A stretch of DNA of 64,000 nucleotides from Helicobacter sp. 16-1353 (GCF_003288815.1 NZ_NHYM01000008.1:36968-100967); one strand, 5' to 3'; positions 54,228 to 63,920 are shown, counted from the stretch's first letter. A program made the numbers and translations. The notes: generated from the letters alone by a model not told the origin.

Positions 54228-54601
54228 TATTAATTAGCATTTACATTATTTTGGAATTAGTAGAATTTTGGAGTGTAAAAAATGCAAATAACGCATATAG
54301 CTATATCTATATATTTGTAGAAAAATTCCACAAATCTAAGATATTGTTTATACTAAATAATCTAAGTTTTTTCTATATTTTATTCCTTATTTTTGCACTC
54401 GATATAAATGGATTCGGCGTTATTGTGGCTGGAATCTTTAAATTTTTTGATATTGCGACAAAACTTTGGTTTATAAATAAAGATTATGTTTTAGATGAAC
54501 TTAAGATTATGCTAGAGAATTTTAAGATGAGTTTTTGGGTGAAATTCTTAAATCCATTATCATATATTTTATTAGTTAGTATTGGAATAATCCTACGATA
54601 A
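54218..54601 (+). CDS. Small membrane protein of unknown function
   Basis: A 127-residue protein with three to four hydrophobic helices (1-15, 45-65, 68-85, 110-126) and no recognised domain. Start TTG 54218 overlaps the end of ybeY by 10 bp, so coupling is likely. Nothing in the sequence hints at a ligand. Confidence 0.6.
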   Translation: MQIILISIYIILELVEFWSVKNANNAYSYIYIFVEKFHKSKILFILNNLSFFYILFLIFALDINGFGVIVAGIFKFFDIATKLWFINKDYVLDELKIMLENFKMSFWVKFLNPLSYILLVSIGIILR

Positions 54602-54675
54602 ATCTCACTCAAGCATAAAAGTAAGATATAACTTTAAAAATTTAAAATTATTTTAATTTTAGCAATATATATTGA

Positions 54676-54681
54676 TATAAT
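54676..54681 (+). promoter_or_regulatory. Likely -10 box for speA
   Basis: TATAAT 37 bp before the GTG start of speA, in an AT-rich spacer of 116 bp that has no gene. Confidence 0.45.
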
Positions 54682-54717
54682 AAGAAGTTTTAAAGACTAA
54701 TTTATAAGGATAAATTT

Positions 54718-56565
54718 GTGTTTGATTATGGAATTAATTTTTGGGGTAGAGGCGATTTTATCATCGAAGATGGCAAGGTAAAACTTGGGACAAATCCAAA
54801 AATTGCAATTATTGACATTGTAAATAAAGCTCGTGAAAATGGATATAAAGGACCTTTGCTTATAAGATTCCCACATCTTATTCAAAAGCAATTAGATAAG
54901 TTATTTAATTCTTTTCATTCATCGATTAAACAATATAAATACAAGGGGACTTTTAGTGCTGTTTTCCCGCTTAAAGTTAATCAATTTCCAAATTTCATTC
55001 TGCCATTAGTTGAGGCATCTATGGATAAAGATTATGGATTAGAGGCTGGGAGTAAAGCCGAGCTAATAATTGCAATGGCTTATACAAATCTAAAATCGCC
55101 TATAACAGTGAATGGATTCAAAGACAAAGAGATGATAAATCTAGGATTTATCGCTTCAAATATGGGGCATAATATTACGCTTACCATCGAGGGTTTGAAT
55201 GAGTTGCAAACGATTATCGAAGTAGCAAAAGAAATGGGAGCACCATATCCAAATATTGGACTTAGAATCCGCTTGCATTCTATGGGAAGTGGAGTTTGGG
55301 CAAAGAGTGGCGGGATTCACTCAAAATTTGGATTAGCTTCAAATGAGCTTTTGGAAGCTGTAAATATGCTAAAAAAATCCAATCTAATATCACAATTTAC
55401 GATGATTCACTTTCATATAGGTAGCCAAATAAGAGATATTTCACCGCTTAAAAAAGCCCTAAGGGAGGCTGGGAATATCTATGCTGAACTTCGTAAAATG
55501 GGTTGCGAAAACTTGAGCGTCGTAAATATCGGCGGAGGCTTAGCAGTCGAATATACCCAGCACGAGGGGCATAATAATCGAAATTATACGCTTGATGAAT
55601 TTAGTGGCGATGTGGTATTTAGCCTAAAAGAAATCGCAAAAAATAAAAAAGAGCCAGAGCCGGATATTTTCATCGAAAGTGGTAGATTTATAGCGGCATC
55701 ACACGGGGTATTAATAGCACCTGTTTTGGAGCTTTTTTCACAAGAATATGACGAACAAAGCTTAAAACTAAAAGAAAAAAATCCAAAGCTAATCGAGGAA
55801 TTGCTCGACCTTTACAATAGCATAAATGAACGATACGCAATGGAATATCTCCACGATAGCCTAGACCATATGGAATCCTTGCTGACGCTTTTTGAGCTAG
55901 GATATATCGATTTGACTGATAGGAGTAATTGCGAGATTCTCGTGCATTTGATAATTAAAAAGGTCATAAATATCTTGCAACACAAAAATCACAATGAGAT
56001 TATTAGAATCCAAGAGCAGATTCAAGAGCGATATTTGCTAAATTGTAGCTTTTTCCAAAGTATGCCGGATTATTGGGGATTGGGACAAAACTTCCCCGTT
56101 ATGCCACTAGAAAAGCTAAATATCCACCCTACTAGAACAGCATCTTTATGGGATATTACCTGCGATAGCGATGGGGAAATTAGCTTTAATAAAAATACGC
56201 CACTATTTTTACACGATGTGGATATAAAAAAGGAAGAATATTTTCTTGGCTTTTTCTTGGTTGGGGCATATCAAGAAGTGCTTGGTATGAAGCATAATCT
56301 TTTCACGCACCCGACGGAGTTTAGCGTGGTTTTAGATGATGAGGAAGATTGTGGATATGTGATAGAAAATCTACTTGAAGCACAGAATATCTTAGATGTG
56401 CTAGATGATTTGGATTATGATACAAAAGAGATTGAGCGGCGATTGAAACAGCGAATAGATGAATCTACCGACCTAAATGATGAGTATAAAAAAGAAGTTT
56501 TAGGGCAATTATACATTATGCTTAGTGAGAATGGATATTTACGCACAATAGGGAAAAATATCTAA
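54718..56565 (+). CDS. speA: Biosynthetic arginine decarboxylase
   Basis: A 615-residue PLP enzyme of fold type III making agmatine for polyamine synthesis. The PLP lysine lies in FPLKVNQFP near residue 89, the HFHIGSQIRDI and NIGGGLAVEY motifs follow, and FIESGRF is in the middle third. The length matches the SpeA family. GTG start with AAGGA nine bases upstream. The last base is the first base of the cysE start codon. Confidence 0.92.
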   Translation: MFDYGINFWGRGDFIIEDGKVKLGTNPKIAIIDIVNKARENGYKGPLLIRFPHLIQKQLDKLFNSFHSSIKQYKYKGTFSAVFPLKVNQFPNFILPLVEASMDKDYGLEAGSKAELIIAMAYTNLKSPITVNGFKDKEMINLGFIASNMGHNITLTIEGLNELQTIIEVAKEMGAPYPNIGLRIRLHSMGSGVWAKSGGIHSKFGLASNELLEAVNMLKKSNLISQFTMIHFHIGSQIRDISPLKKALREAGNIYAELRKMGCENLSVVNIGGGLAVEYTQHEGHNNRNYTLDEFSGDVVFSLKEIAKNKKEPEPDIFIESGRFIAASHGVLIAPVLELFSQEYDEQSLKLKEKNPKLIEELLDLYNSINERYAMEYLHDSLDHMESLLTLFELGYIDLTDRSNCEILVHLIIKKVINILQHKNHNEIIRIQEQIQERYLLNCSFFQSMPDYWGLGQNFPVMPLEKLNIHPTRTASLWDITCDSDGEISFNKNTPLFLHDVDIKKEEYFLGFFLVGAYQEVLGMKHNLFTHPTEFSVVLDDEEDCGYVIENLLEAQNILDVLDDLDYDTKEIERRLKQRIDESTDLNDEYKKEVLGQLYIMLSENGYLRTIGKNI

Positions 56566-57257
56566 TGGGCTTATTTAGCATAATAAAAGAGGATTTTGCA
56601 ACAGTCAAAAAATCCGACCCTGCGATAAAATCGAATATTGAGCTTTTTTTTAATTATCCCGGATTAATTGCGATAGTGCATTATAGGATAGCACATAAGT
56701 TATACACAAAAAATATGAAGGTTTTCGCGAGAATCTTAATGGGTTGGACGCAGTTTATTACTAATATTGACATTCACCCAAGTTGCATAATAGGCAGACG
56801 AATATTTATCGACCACGGAATTGGCGTAGTAATAGGCGAAACAGCGATTTTAAAAGATGATATTACCATTTATCAAGGTGTTACTTTAGGTGGAGTTAGT
56901 TTAGAGCAGGTTAAGCGACACCCAACTATTGAAAGTGGCGTTACAATCGGGGCTGGAGCAAAGATTCTAGGGAATATAACAATCGGTGAAAATGCGAAAA
57001 TTGGAGCGAATTCTGTTGTTATAAAAGATGTCCCACAAAATACAACCGCAGTTGGAATCCCAGCAAGAGTAATACAAAAAGGTAGAATCCAAGAATCTAG
57101 TGCTATGAATAAGATTCCAGATATTGATAGGCAATTATTTAATTATATATTACAAAAAATTGAGATTATAGAATCTAAACTAAAAGAAGATTGCAAAAAA
57201 GAAACAAAAGAACTTGATGAAATATATGATAGCTTTATAAAAACCATAAAAGATTAA
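56565..57257 (+). CDS. cysE: Serine O-acetyltransferase
   Basis: A 230-residue hexapeptide-repeat acyltransferase making O-acetylserine for cysteine synthesis. Shows the active-site HPSCIIGRRIFIDHGIGVVIGETA segment (catalytic His in IDHG), the beta-helix turns TLGGVSLEQVKRHPTIESGVTIGAGAKILG, and a charged C-terminal helix. It belongs to the short type lacking the long N-terminal helical domain of E. coli CysE. Follows speA with a 1-bp overlap. Confidence 0.92.
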   Translation: MGLFSIIKEDFATVKKSDPAIKSNIELFFNYPGLIAIVHYRIAHKLYTKNMKVFARILMGWTQFITNIDIHPSCIIGRRIFIDHGIGVVIGETAILKDDITIYQGVTLGGVSLEQVKRHPTIESGVTIGAGAKILGNITIGENAKIGANSVVIKDVPQNTTAVGIPARVIQKGRIQESSAMNKIPDIDRQLFNYILQKIEIIESKLKEDCKKETKELDEIYDSFIKTIKD

Positions 57258-57294
57258 GCGATTAGCTTTTGCTAGATTCACTTAAAATCTAATC

Positions 57295-58248
57295 TTATTC
57301 TATTATCTCATCTATGAAATATCTTGGGCGACCTTTAGTTTCTTTATAAATCTTTCCTATATATTCACCTAGGATTCCAAGCCCTAGTATTTGGATTCCA
57401 CCTAGAAAATACATCGGCACAACCATCGAAGTCCAACCAGATATTGTCCCACCATTAAAATATGTTATCAAAGCCCAGATTCCAAAGATTAAGCTAAATA
57501 GTGAAACTATAGCACCAATAATACTTAAAAATCGCAGAGGCTGAACACTAAAGCTAGTAATGCCATCAATTGCAAAGGATAGCATTTTAAAAAATGGATA
57601 TTTGCTCTCCCCTGCTACTCTAGCAATTCTTTTGTAATATAAATTACACGATTTAAAGCCTATAAGCGGAACTATGCCACGAAGAAATAAATTTACTTCT
57701 TTATATTGTAATAGATTGTTTATCGCTCTATTGCTAAGAAGTCTATAATCTGCGTGATTCTTGATAATATTTACACCCAAAAAACGCATTAGATTATAGA
57801 ATCCAACCGCACTAAATCGCTTAAAAAAACTATCTTCTTTTCTATCATCTCTAACACCATAAATCACTTCAAATTTATCTTTAAATTTTTCTATCATTTT
57901 GTCAATCAAATTTATATCATCTTGCAAATCACAATCCAAGCTAATAGCACAATCACATTTATTTAAGGCATATTCAAGTCCTGCAATCAATGCATTTTGA
58001 TGACCACTATTGTGGCTTAAACTTAGGAGTGTTATTCTTTGTGTTTTATATTTTTTGAGAATATCTAAGGTATTATCCCTACTTCCATCATTGATAAATA
58101 TAATCTTAGATTTTTTAGAGATTTTCTTATTTTCTATTAGATGGCTAATCTTAGAATCCAATGATTCTATTGATATTTTTATAATCTCACTTTCATTATA
58201 ACAAGGAACAACTAAGTATAAGCAAGGATTCTGCTGTTTTTTCATCAC
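57295..58248 (-). CDS. GT2 polyprenyl-phosphate glycosyltransferase (GtrB/ArnC-like)
   Basis: A 317-residue family-2 glycosyltransferase that loads a sugar onto undecaprenyl phosphate. N-terminal GT-A domain with VVPCYNESE, FINDGSRDNT and the metal motif DCDLQDD; two C-terminal helices (about 235-290) anchor it in the inner membrane, and the tail GEYIGKIYKETKGRPRYFI is characteristic of the GtrB type. The sugar is unknown. No flippase or acceptor-transfer gene sits next to it. Confidence 0.85.
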   Translation of the reverse strand: MMKKQQNPCLYLVVPCYNESEIIKISIESLDSKISHLIENKKISKKSKIIFINDGSRDNTLDILKKYKTQRITLLSLSHNSGHQNALIAGLEYALNKCDCAISLDCDLQDDINLIDKMIEKFKDKFEVIYGVRDDRKEDSFFKRFSAVGFYNLMRFLGVNIIKNHADYRLLSNRAINNLLQYKEVNLFLRGIVPLIGFKSCNLYYKRIARVAGESKYPFFKMLSFAIDGITSFSVQPLRFLSIIGAIVSLFSLIFGIWALITYFNGGTISGWTSMVVPMYFLGGIQILGLGILGEYIGKIYKETKGRPRYFIDEIIE

Positions 58249-58312
58249 TCTACCTTAAAACTTTAATATTTAAAAATTTTAACAAAAAATTTCACAATTT
58301 TTTCACAAAGTT

Positions 58313-58318
58313 TATACT
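58313..58318 (+). promoter_or_regulatory. Likely -10 box for the efflux operon
   Basis: TATACT 40 bp before the ATG at 58358 in the spacer divergent from the GT2 gene; AAGGG ribosome site follows. Confidence 0.4.
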
Positions 58319-58357
58319 AAAATTAGTATTTATTAAAGCAATAAGGGTTAAGTCGCT

Positions 58358-59749
58358 ATGAGATATATTTATTTGGTATTAATAGCTTTTTTTATCAATT
58401 CTTGTGCAGCTCCATACACCAGCGAAGAAATAGCCCAAGATTTTCAAATAAATGATTTTAGAAATACCTATGATTTGACAAATGCTCAAACAGATTCCAT
58501 TTTTGATGTATTTAATGATGAGGAGTTGAAAAATCTCATAACCATAGCATTAAAACAAAATAGCGATATTTTTATATATGATAGTAGGATTAAAACAGCT
58601 GCTTCACAAGTGAAAATCGCCACTTCAAAACTTATGCCAAATATTGATGGAAGTGTGTCGTATCAATTTAATAAAGATTCCACCATAGATACAAATCTTA
58701 TGGCATCTTGGGAGCTTGATATATTTGGCAAATATGCTTCATCAAAAAATGCATATGAAGAAATGTTTGAGATAGCAAAGCAGAATCTTGATTTTTTCAA
58801 AATCTCTTTAATTAGCGATGTGAGCCTTGCATATTTTAATATTAAATATTTACAATCAAATATTATTCTAACCAAAGAGCGGATAAAAAACTATTATGAT
58901 TTGCTTGAGGTTATGAATATAATGTATGAAAATGGCTTTGTTGATTTTAGTGAGTTTTTAGAAAATAAGGCATTATTACAAAATGAGGAGCAAACATTAA
59001 ACAATCTACTAAATGAGTATGAAGTACAGAAAAATGAGCTTAGGGTGTTGATTAATGATAAGGATTATAGATTTGATGATTCTATATATCATTTTACAAT
59101 CCCAAGATTCCGCGTAAATCTCTCAAATAGCGTAGAAATTATACTAAATCGCCCAGATATAAAAGCACAAATCTCTAATCTAAATGCCGCAGTTTATAAT
59201 CTAAATTCCGCAAAAGCTAGTTTGTATCCAACTATCTCATTAAGTGGCTCTCTAGGAAAAACGCTACTTTCTCCAAATGGTGTTGGGGATTTGGCATATC
59301 AAATCCTTACATCTTTGACATTGCCGATATTTTCAAGAATGGAGATTTATGAAAATATTAAAATCAGTGATTACACGCGTATAGAATCTTATTACACATT
59401 ACAAAAGGCAATTTACACTGCATTAAGTGAGATAGAAAATGCCATATATGCTATGCAAACAAACCAAAAAACGCTCTCTACAAGTATTGAAATGCTAGAA
59501 GAAAACGAAGAGATTCTAGATATGTTAAAAGAAAGTAATGAACTTGGTTTAATAGATTTTATAGAATATATAACTGCACTAAATAGCAATCTATTAATGA
59601 TGCAAAATAATAATATATCATATTTTAATACGATTAGTGCGACTATCTATCTATATCGCTCCATCGGCGGAAATAGAAATGATATAGCAATAGCCCAAAA
59701 TGCTATAAATACAGAAGATTCTATAAAACAAGATTCCACAGAAAAATAA
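58358..59749 (+). CDS. TolC/NodT-type outer membrane efflux lipoprotein
   Basis: A 463-residue outer membrane factor: lipoprotein signal with lipobox FFINSC, two outer-membrane-efflux repeats with long helices, and ADIV-like turns such as SLYPTISLSGSLG. It provides the exit duct for the adjacent MacA/MacB-type pump. The C-terminal tail (NTEDSIKQDSTEK) shows the window-wide Asp-Ser tendency. First gene of a four-gene operon. Confidence 0.85.
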   Translation: MRYIYLVLIAFFINSCAAPYTSEEIAQDFQINDFRNTYDLTNAQTDSIFDVFNDEELKNLITIALKQNSDIFIYDSRIKTAASQVKIATSKLMPNIDGSVSYQFNKDSTIDTNLMASWELDIFGKYASSKNAYEEMFEIAKQNLDFFKISLISDVSLAYFNIKYLQSNIILTKERIKNYYDLLEVMNIMYENGFVDFSEFLENKALLQNEEQTLNNLLNEYEVQKNELRVLINDKDYRFDDSIYHFTIPRFRVNLSNSVEIILNRPDIKAQISNLNAAVYNLNSAKASLYPTISLSGSLGKTLLSPNGVGDLAYQILTSLTLPIFSRMEIYENIKISDYTRIESYYTLQKAIYTALSEIENAIYAMQTNQKTLSTSIEMLEENEEILDMLKESNELGLIDFIEYITALNSNLLMMQNNNISYFNTISATIYLYRSIGGNRNDIAIAQNAINTEDSIKQDSTEK

Positions 59750-59759
59750 AGGGATATAA

Positions 59760-61034
59760 ATGAATAATGATATTTATCAAAATATAAAAAAACAAAATAA
59801 AAGCAAGATAAAATTGATTCTAATTCTTTGCGGTATTGTGGCTATTATAGGCATTGCGATTATATTATTTATGCGATTTAACAAAGAGGAAATATCCTAT
59901 ATTACACAGAATCCAACTATAGAAGATATTTCCCAAGATGTAAGTGCCACAGGGACGCTCTCGCCGACTGATACAGTAACGGTGGGAAGCCAGATTTCCG
60001 GCACTATTTCGGAGGTTTTAGTCGATGTAAATGACCCCGTTAAAAAAGGGCAGATTCTAGCCATAATCGACCCAGAGAAGCTAAATCAAACTGTGGATAA
60101 TTTCATCGCTCAACTAGAATCCGCCAAAGCCGAGCTTTATAGTGCCGAAGTGCAATTAGAAAATAAAAAGTGGAATTATGATAATTACTTGGATTTATAC
60201 GAGAAAACTAGGGGCAAAAGCCCATCACAATTACAACTAAAAACTAGTGAATTAGAATATAAAAGTGCTTTGGCAGATATTGAGGTTAGAAAAGCCACTA
60301 TAAAACAGCTTGAAACTTCCCTAAATGCCGCAAGAATCGATGTCAAAAACTCTTTTATCACAAGCCCAACTGATGGAGTAGTTTTATCGCGAAGTATCGA
60401 GCCCGGACAAACTGTGGCAGCTAGCTTTTCCACACCTACGCTTTTTAGCATTGCCAAAGATTTAACTAAAATGAAGCTAATCTCAAATGTCCTAGAAGCA
60501 GATATAGGCAAGGTAAAAGAGGGGCAAGAGGTAGAATTTAGCGTAGATTCCTACCCAAATGAAACCTTTAATGCAAAAGTGGCAAAGGTGAATTTTGCAG
60601 ATTCCGCCTCCACTAGCTCGACAGATTCTTCGTCTTCCACAACTACAACAACCACAAATATAATAAGCTATGAGGTTACAACATATATTGATAATAACAA
60701 ACTTCTACTTCGCCCCGGAATGAGTGCCACAGCCACAATAAAAACGGAAGAACAAAAAAACGCTCTTGTTATCCCATATCAAGCATTATTATTTAGTCCA
60801 ACTAAAAGTGTAACTACAGATAGTGGAATGGGAATGATGATGGGTCCGCCAAAACGCGAGAGAAGGTCATATTCAGGCGTAGGTGCTACTGGAAATATCT
60901 GGATTCTAGAAAATGGCATACCAAAAGAAATTGAGGTTAGCATTGGAATCTCAAATGGAAAAAGTGCACAAATATTATCTAATAATATCGATACAAGCAC
61001 ACAAGTAATTATCCAAACGCAAACCAAAAAATAA
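59760..61034 (+). CDS. macA: MacA-like periplasmic adaptor (membrane fusion protein)
   Basis: A 424-residue adaptor with one N-terminal membrane helix (LILILCGIVAIIGIAIILF), lipoyl halves (GTLSPTDTVTVGSQISG and ITSPTDGVVLSRSIEPGQTV) around a helical hairpin (about 105-195), and a beta-barrel and membrane-proximal domain. It couples the MacB pump to the outer membrane duct. A Ser/Thr-rich stretch near 281-296 interrupts the barrel. Spacing of 10 bp to both neighbours. Confidence 0.88.
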   Translation: MNNDIYQNIKKQNKSKIKLILILCGIVAIIGIAIILFMRFNKEEISYITQNPTIEDISQDVSATGTLSPTDTVTVGSQISGTISEVLVDVNDPVKKGQILAIIDPEKLNQTVDNFIAQLESAKAELYSAEVQLENKKWNYDNYLDLYEKTRGKSPSQLQLKTSELEYKSALADIEVRKATIKQLETSLNAARIDVKNSFITSPTDGVVLSRSIEPGQTVAASFSTPTLFSIAKDLTKMKLISNVLEADIGKVKEGQEVEFSVDSYPNETFNAKVAKVNFADSASTSSTDSSSSTTTTTTNIISYEVTTYIDNNKLLLRPGMSATATIKTEEQKNALVIPYQALLFSPTKSVTTDSGMGMMMGPPKRERRSYSGVGATGNIWILENGIPKEIEVSIGISNGKSAQILSNNIDTSTQVIIQTQTKK

Positions 61035-61043
61035 AGCCTTATT

Positions 61044-61940
61044 ATGTTTATTGAACTAACAAATATTACAAAATATTATGGCGAGGGAGAGAGTGCGTTT
61101 AAGGCATTAAAGGGCGTAAATCTCAATATAAATCAAGGTGATTTTCTAGCACTTATGGGACCAAGTGGGAGCGGAAAAAGCACGATGGCAAATATATTGG
61201 GCTGTTTAGATGTGGCGAGTAGTGGGAAATATCTTTTTGATGGCGTCGATGTATTTGCCCTAAATCGCAATGAAAGGGCTTTGCTTAGGCGATTTTATAT
61301 TGGATTTATTTTTCAAGGATTTAATCTCCTCCCACGAACAACAGCATTGGAAAATGTAGAACTCCCACTTTTGTATCGTGGGATTAAAAAGCAAGAGCGG
61401 AAAAAAATGGCATTAGAGGCACTTGAAATGGTAGGACTTAATGGCTGGGAAACGCATACTTCAAATAAGCTAAGTGGCGGACAACAGCAAAGAGTGGCAA
61501 TTGCAAGGGCGATTGCGAGTAAGCCATTATTCCTCCTTGCCGATGAACCAACGGGGAATTTAGACACGAAGCGAAGCTTAGAGATTATGAATATCCTAAA
61601 ATGGCTAAATACGGATTTAAAAATCACTATATTAATGGTAACACACGAAGCAGAAATGGCGAAATTTGCACATAGAGAAGTGCATTTTTTAGATGGAAAT
61701 ATCGACCCAAGGTATCTAGCAAATGCAACAGCTGGAGCGAATTACAGGGGAGATTCCGCACTTTATGCAGATTCCACATCTAAGATGGATACTGCAATAA
61801 ATGATAAGGATTCTGCACTTTCTAAAAATGTAACAACTACGATTGATAGCAAAGATTCCACGCTAGATTCTGCATTTAAGGTAGATTCTGCAGAATCTGC
61901 AAAATCCACCCCTACATACACAGCTAAGGAATCCAAATGA
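61044..61940 (+). CDS. macB: MacB-type ABC ATPase subunit (separate polypeptide) with Asp-Ser-rich tail
   Basis: Residues 1 to about 225 are the LolD/MacB-class ATPase: Walker A GPSGSGKST, signature LSGGQQQRVAIARAIA, Walker [14 protein letters not shown]-loop VTHEAEM. Canonical MacB is one chain; here the ATPase ends in a tail of about 60 residues of low complexity (DSTLDSAFKVDSAES) written by AGATTC repeats and lacks the permease part, which follows as its own gene with a 4-bp overlap. Confidence 0.85.
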   Translation: MFIELTNITKYYGEGESAFKALKGVNLNINQGDFLALMGPSGSGKSTMANILGCLDVASSGKYLFDGVDVFALNRNERALLRRFYIGFIFQGFNLLPRTTALENVELPLLYRGIKKQERKKMALEALEMVGLNGWETHTSNKLSGGQQQRVAIARAIASKPLFLLADEPTGNLDTKRSLEIMNILKWLNTDLKITILMVTHEAEMAKFAHREVHFLDGNIDPRYLANATAGANYRGDSALYADSTSKMDTAINDKDSALSKNVTTTIDSKDSTLDSAFKVDSAESAKSTPTYTAKESK

Positions 61941-63166
61941 TATTTAATGCTTTTATGCTCGCATTTCGGCAGATTCGGCGGAATACCTTAAGAGCATTTT
62001 TGACAATGCTAGGGATTATCATCGGCACTGGAAGCGTTATAGTAATGATTAGCTTAGGAAATGGGACAAGCAAACAAATACAAGATAGCATCTCTAGCTT
62101 AGGAAGTAATATCTTAATAATTATGCCAGCACGCGGTTTAGATACCTCTGGGCAGAGCTTAAGGCGATATTTCAATCAACAAGAAGTGGATATTATCGAT
62201 GATAGAATCTATGGAATTCGAGCTTTAGCCCCGATAAGCAATGGTTCTGCATTAATCCAATACAAGCAATATTCTCGTGAGACAGAAACCTACGGCGTAA
62301 CTAGTGGCTACTTTGTCGCTGGAAATTGGGAGATTGCATCGGGGAGGGAATTTACAGATGAGGAATATAAAAGCGGTGCTAATGTCTGTATAGTTGGTGA
62401 TAGCGTAAAAAACGCTTTATTTAATAATACCGAACCATTAGGAGCAAAAATCAAAATCGGCAATAAGCACGGAAGTATTATTTGCGAATGTGTGGGAGTT
62501 CTAGGAGCAAAAGGACAAGGAGCGATGGGGAATGACCAAGATGATGTGATACTTTTCCCACTTAAATCCTACCTTAGGACGCTTGGACGAGAAAAACAAT
62601 CCATAAATAATATAAATCGAATTATGATTTCGCTAAATGATGGGGTAGATTCCAAGCAAAAAACCGAAGAAATAAAAGAAACTTTTCGGGAGATTCGCAA
62701 TATTGATGGCACGAAAACCGATAATTTTGAGATAATGGACACAAAGCAAATCGAAGAAACCTTAGCAAAAACCACGCAAATGCTGACCTTATTTCTAGGG
62801 GCGATTGCGGGAGTTAGCCTAATTGTTGGGGGCATTGGGATAATGAATATTATGTTAGTTTCTGTTACCGAGCGAACCAAAGAAATTGGCACACGCCTTG
62901 CAATCGGGGCGTTGGAAAAGGAAGTGCTATTGCAGTTTTTGATTGAATCGATTGTAATTAGCTCACTTGGGGGATTTATCGGGATTGTGCTGTCATTTAT
63001 CATCTCTTTTGCACTAGCTCAAATGATGAATCTACCATTTGTTTATAGCGTCTCTGTGGCGATTATCGCATTTATATTTTCCGCATTTATCGGCGTTTTA
63101 TTTGGATATTTACCAGCAAAAAGAGCATCCAAACTAAACCCAATAGACGCCCTAAGACACGAGTAA
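61937..63166 (+). CDS. MacB/FtsX-type ABC permease subunit
   Basis: A 409-residue permease with one N-terminal helix, a large periplasmic domain (about 45-280) and three C-terminal helices with ERTKEIGTRLAIGA between the first and second. This matches the C-terminal half of MacB. Translationally coupled to the ATPase gene (ATGA). Expected to extrude lipids, peptides or drugs through the MacA-TolC path. Confidence 0.88.
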   Translation: MIFNAFMLAFRQIRRNTLRAFLTMLGIIIGTGSVIVMISLGNGTSKQIQDSISSLGSNILIIMPARGLDTSGQSLRRYFNQQEVDIIDDRIYGIRALAPISNGSALIQYKQYSRETETYGVTSGYFVAGNWEIASGREFTDEEYKSGANVCIVGDSVKNALFNNTEPLGAKIKIGNKHGSIICECVGVLGAKGQGAMGNDQDDVILFPLKSYLRTLGREKQSINNINRIMISLNDGVDSKQKTEEIKETFREIRNIDGTKTDNFEIMDTKQIEETLAKTTQMLTLFLGAIAGVSLIVGGIGIMNIMLVSVTERTKEIGTRLAIGALEKEVLLQFLIESIVISSLGGFIGIVLSFIISFALAQMMNLPFVYSVSVAIIAFIFSAFIGVLFGYLPAKRASKLNPIDALRHE

Positions 63167-63194
63167 ATCCTATAATTTTAAAAATATAGGATTT
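63165..63194 (+). terminator. Hairpin terminator of the efflux operon
   Basis: A perfect 10-bp stem AAATCCTATA / TATAGGATTT overlapping the stop codon of the permease gene, loop of 10 nt, followed by CAAAAAAGG. It ends the four-gene operon. Confidence 0.7.
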
Positions 63195-63920
63195 CAAAAA
63201 AGGAAAATCGCTTAAATCATTTTCTAAAGCAAAGTTTTCTTGAATTCCTTAAAAACAAGTGGAGTTTCCTTGCCCTAAATTATGAGCGAATGAAAAATGA
63301 ATCTTTGTGTAAAACGAAGTTTCCTATCATATAAAAAATAAGATTTTAAATGTTCTAGTAAATCTAAGATTTATATAGATTCAACGCTTTCTAGCGATTT
63401 AATGTAAGCAAGGGGAAGGGCTTAAATGAAAACTTTCCAAAAGCAAAACGAAGTTTCCTTGAAAACAAAGTTTCCTTGAAAGCGAAGTTTCATTCAAACG
63501 CAAAATTTCTTGGAAAATAAGCGAAGTTCACTTCCCAAGCATTAATATATAAAACACATAAGATTTGTAGAATCTAAACTATGGCGAGAATCTAGATTCA
63601 CAAAACGCACAAGATTCCATAGATTCAACGAATCTAAATGAGAATTCAAAATATAGAGATTCCCAAGATTCGGCAACTTCATAGAATCTATAAAATACGC
63701 ATAGTCCAAACCAAACAAGAATCTAGATTCATCAAAACGTTCAAATTGAAATTTTAAGATTCGCTTATTTTAACAAATAGTTTCATTTGAAAAAAGGATT
63801 TTATTTTGATAAGGCTTTGATTTTATTCCCACTTACACTTTTTCCCTCACGAAGATTGTGGGAATCTAAACAATAAACTTAAATTCAATTTAAAAGAAAC
63901 TATTAGCTAACGGGACGAAA
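63195..63920. repeat. Repeat-rich non-coding region after the efflux operon
   Basis: No gene is supported in these 726 bp. The first half contains many copies of the 17-bp dispersed repeat, including a tandem run at 63445-63495 and isolated copies near 63313 (GTAAAACGAAGTTTCCTA). The second half (about 63560-63740) is crowded with AGATTC/GAATCT hexamers without an open frame, and looks like a decayed version of the Asp-Ser-coding DNA seen in nearby genes. Confidence 0.6.
63445..63513 (+). repeat. Tandem array of the 17-bp repeat
   Basis: Consecutive units AAAACGAAGTTTCCTTG (63445-63461), AAAACAAAGTTTCCTTG (63462-63478), AAAGCGAAGTTTCATTC (63479-63495) and a diverged 18-bp fourth unit to 63513. 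Same unit as at 11185-11218. Confidence 0.85.

Noticed and set aside
63445..63513. CRISPR array
   Set aside because: The units are contiguous 17-18 bp repeats without spacers and there are no cas genes.
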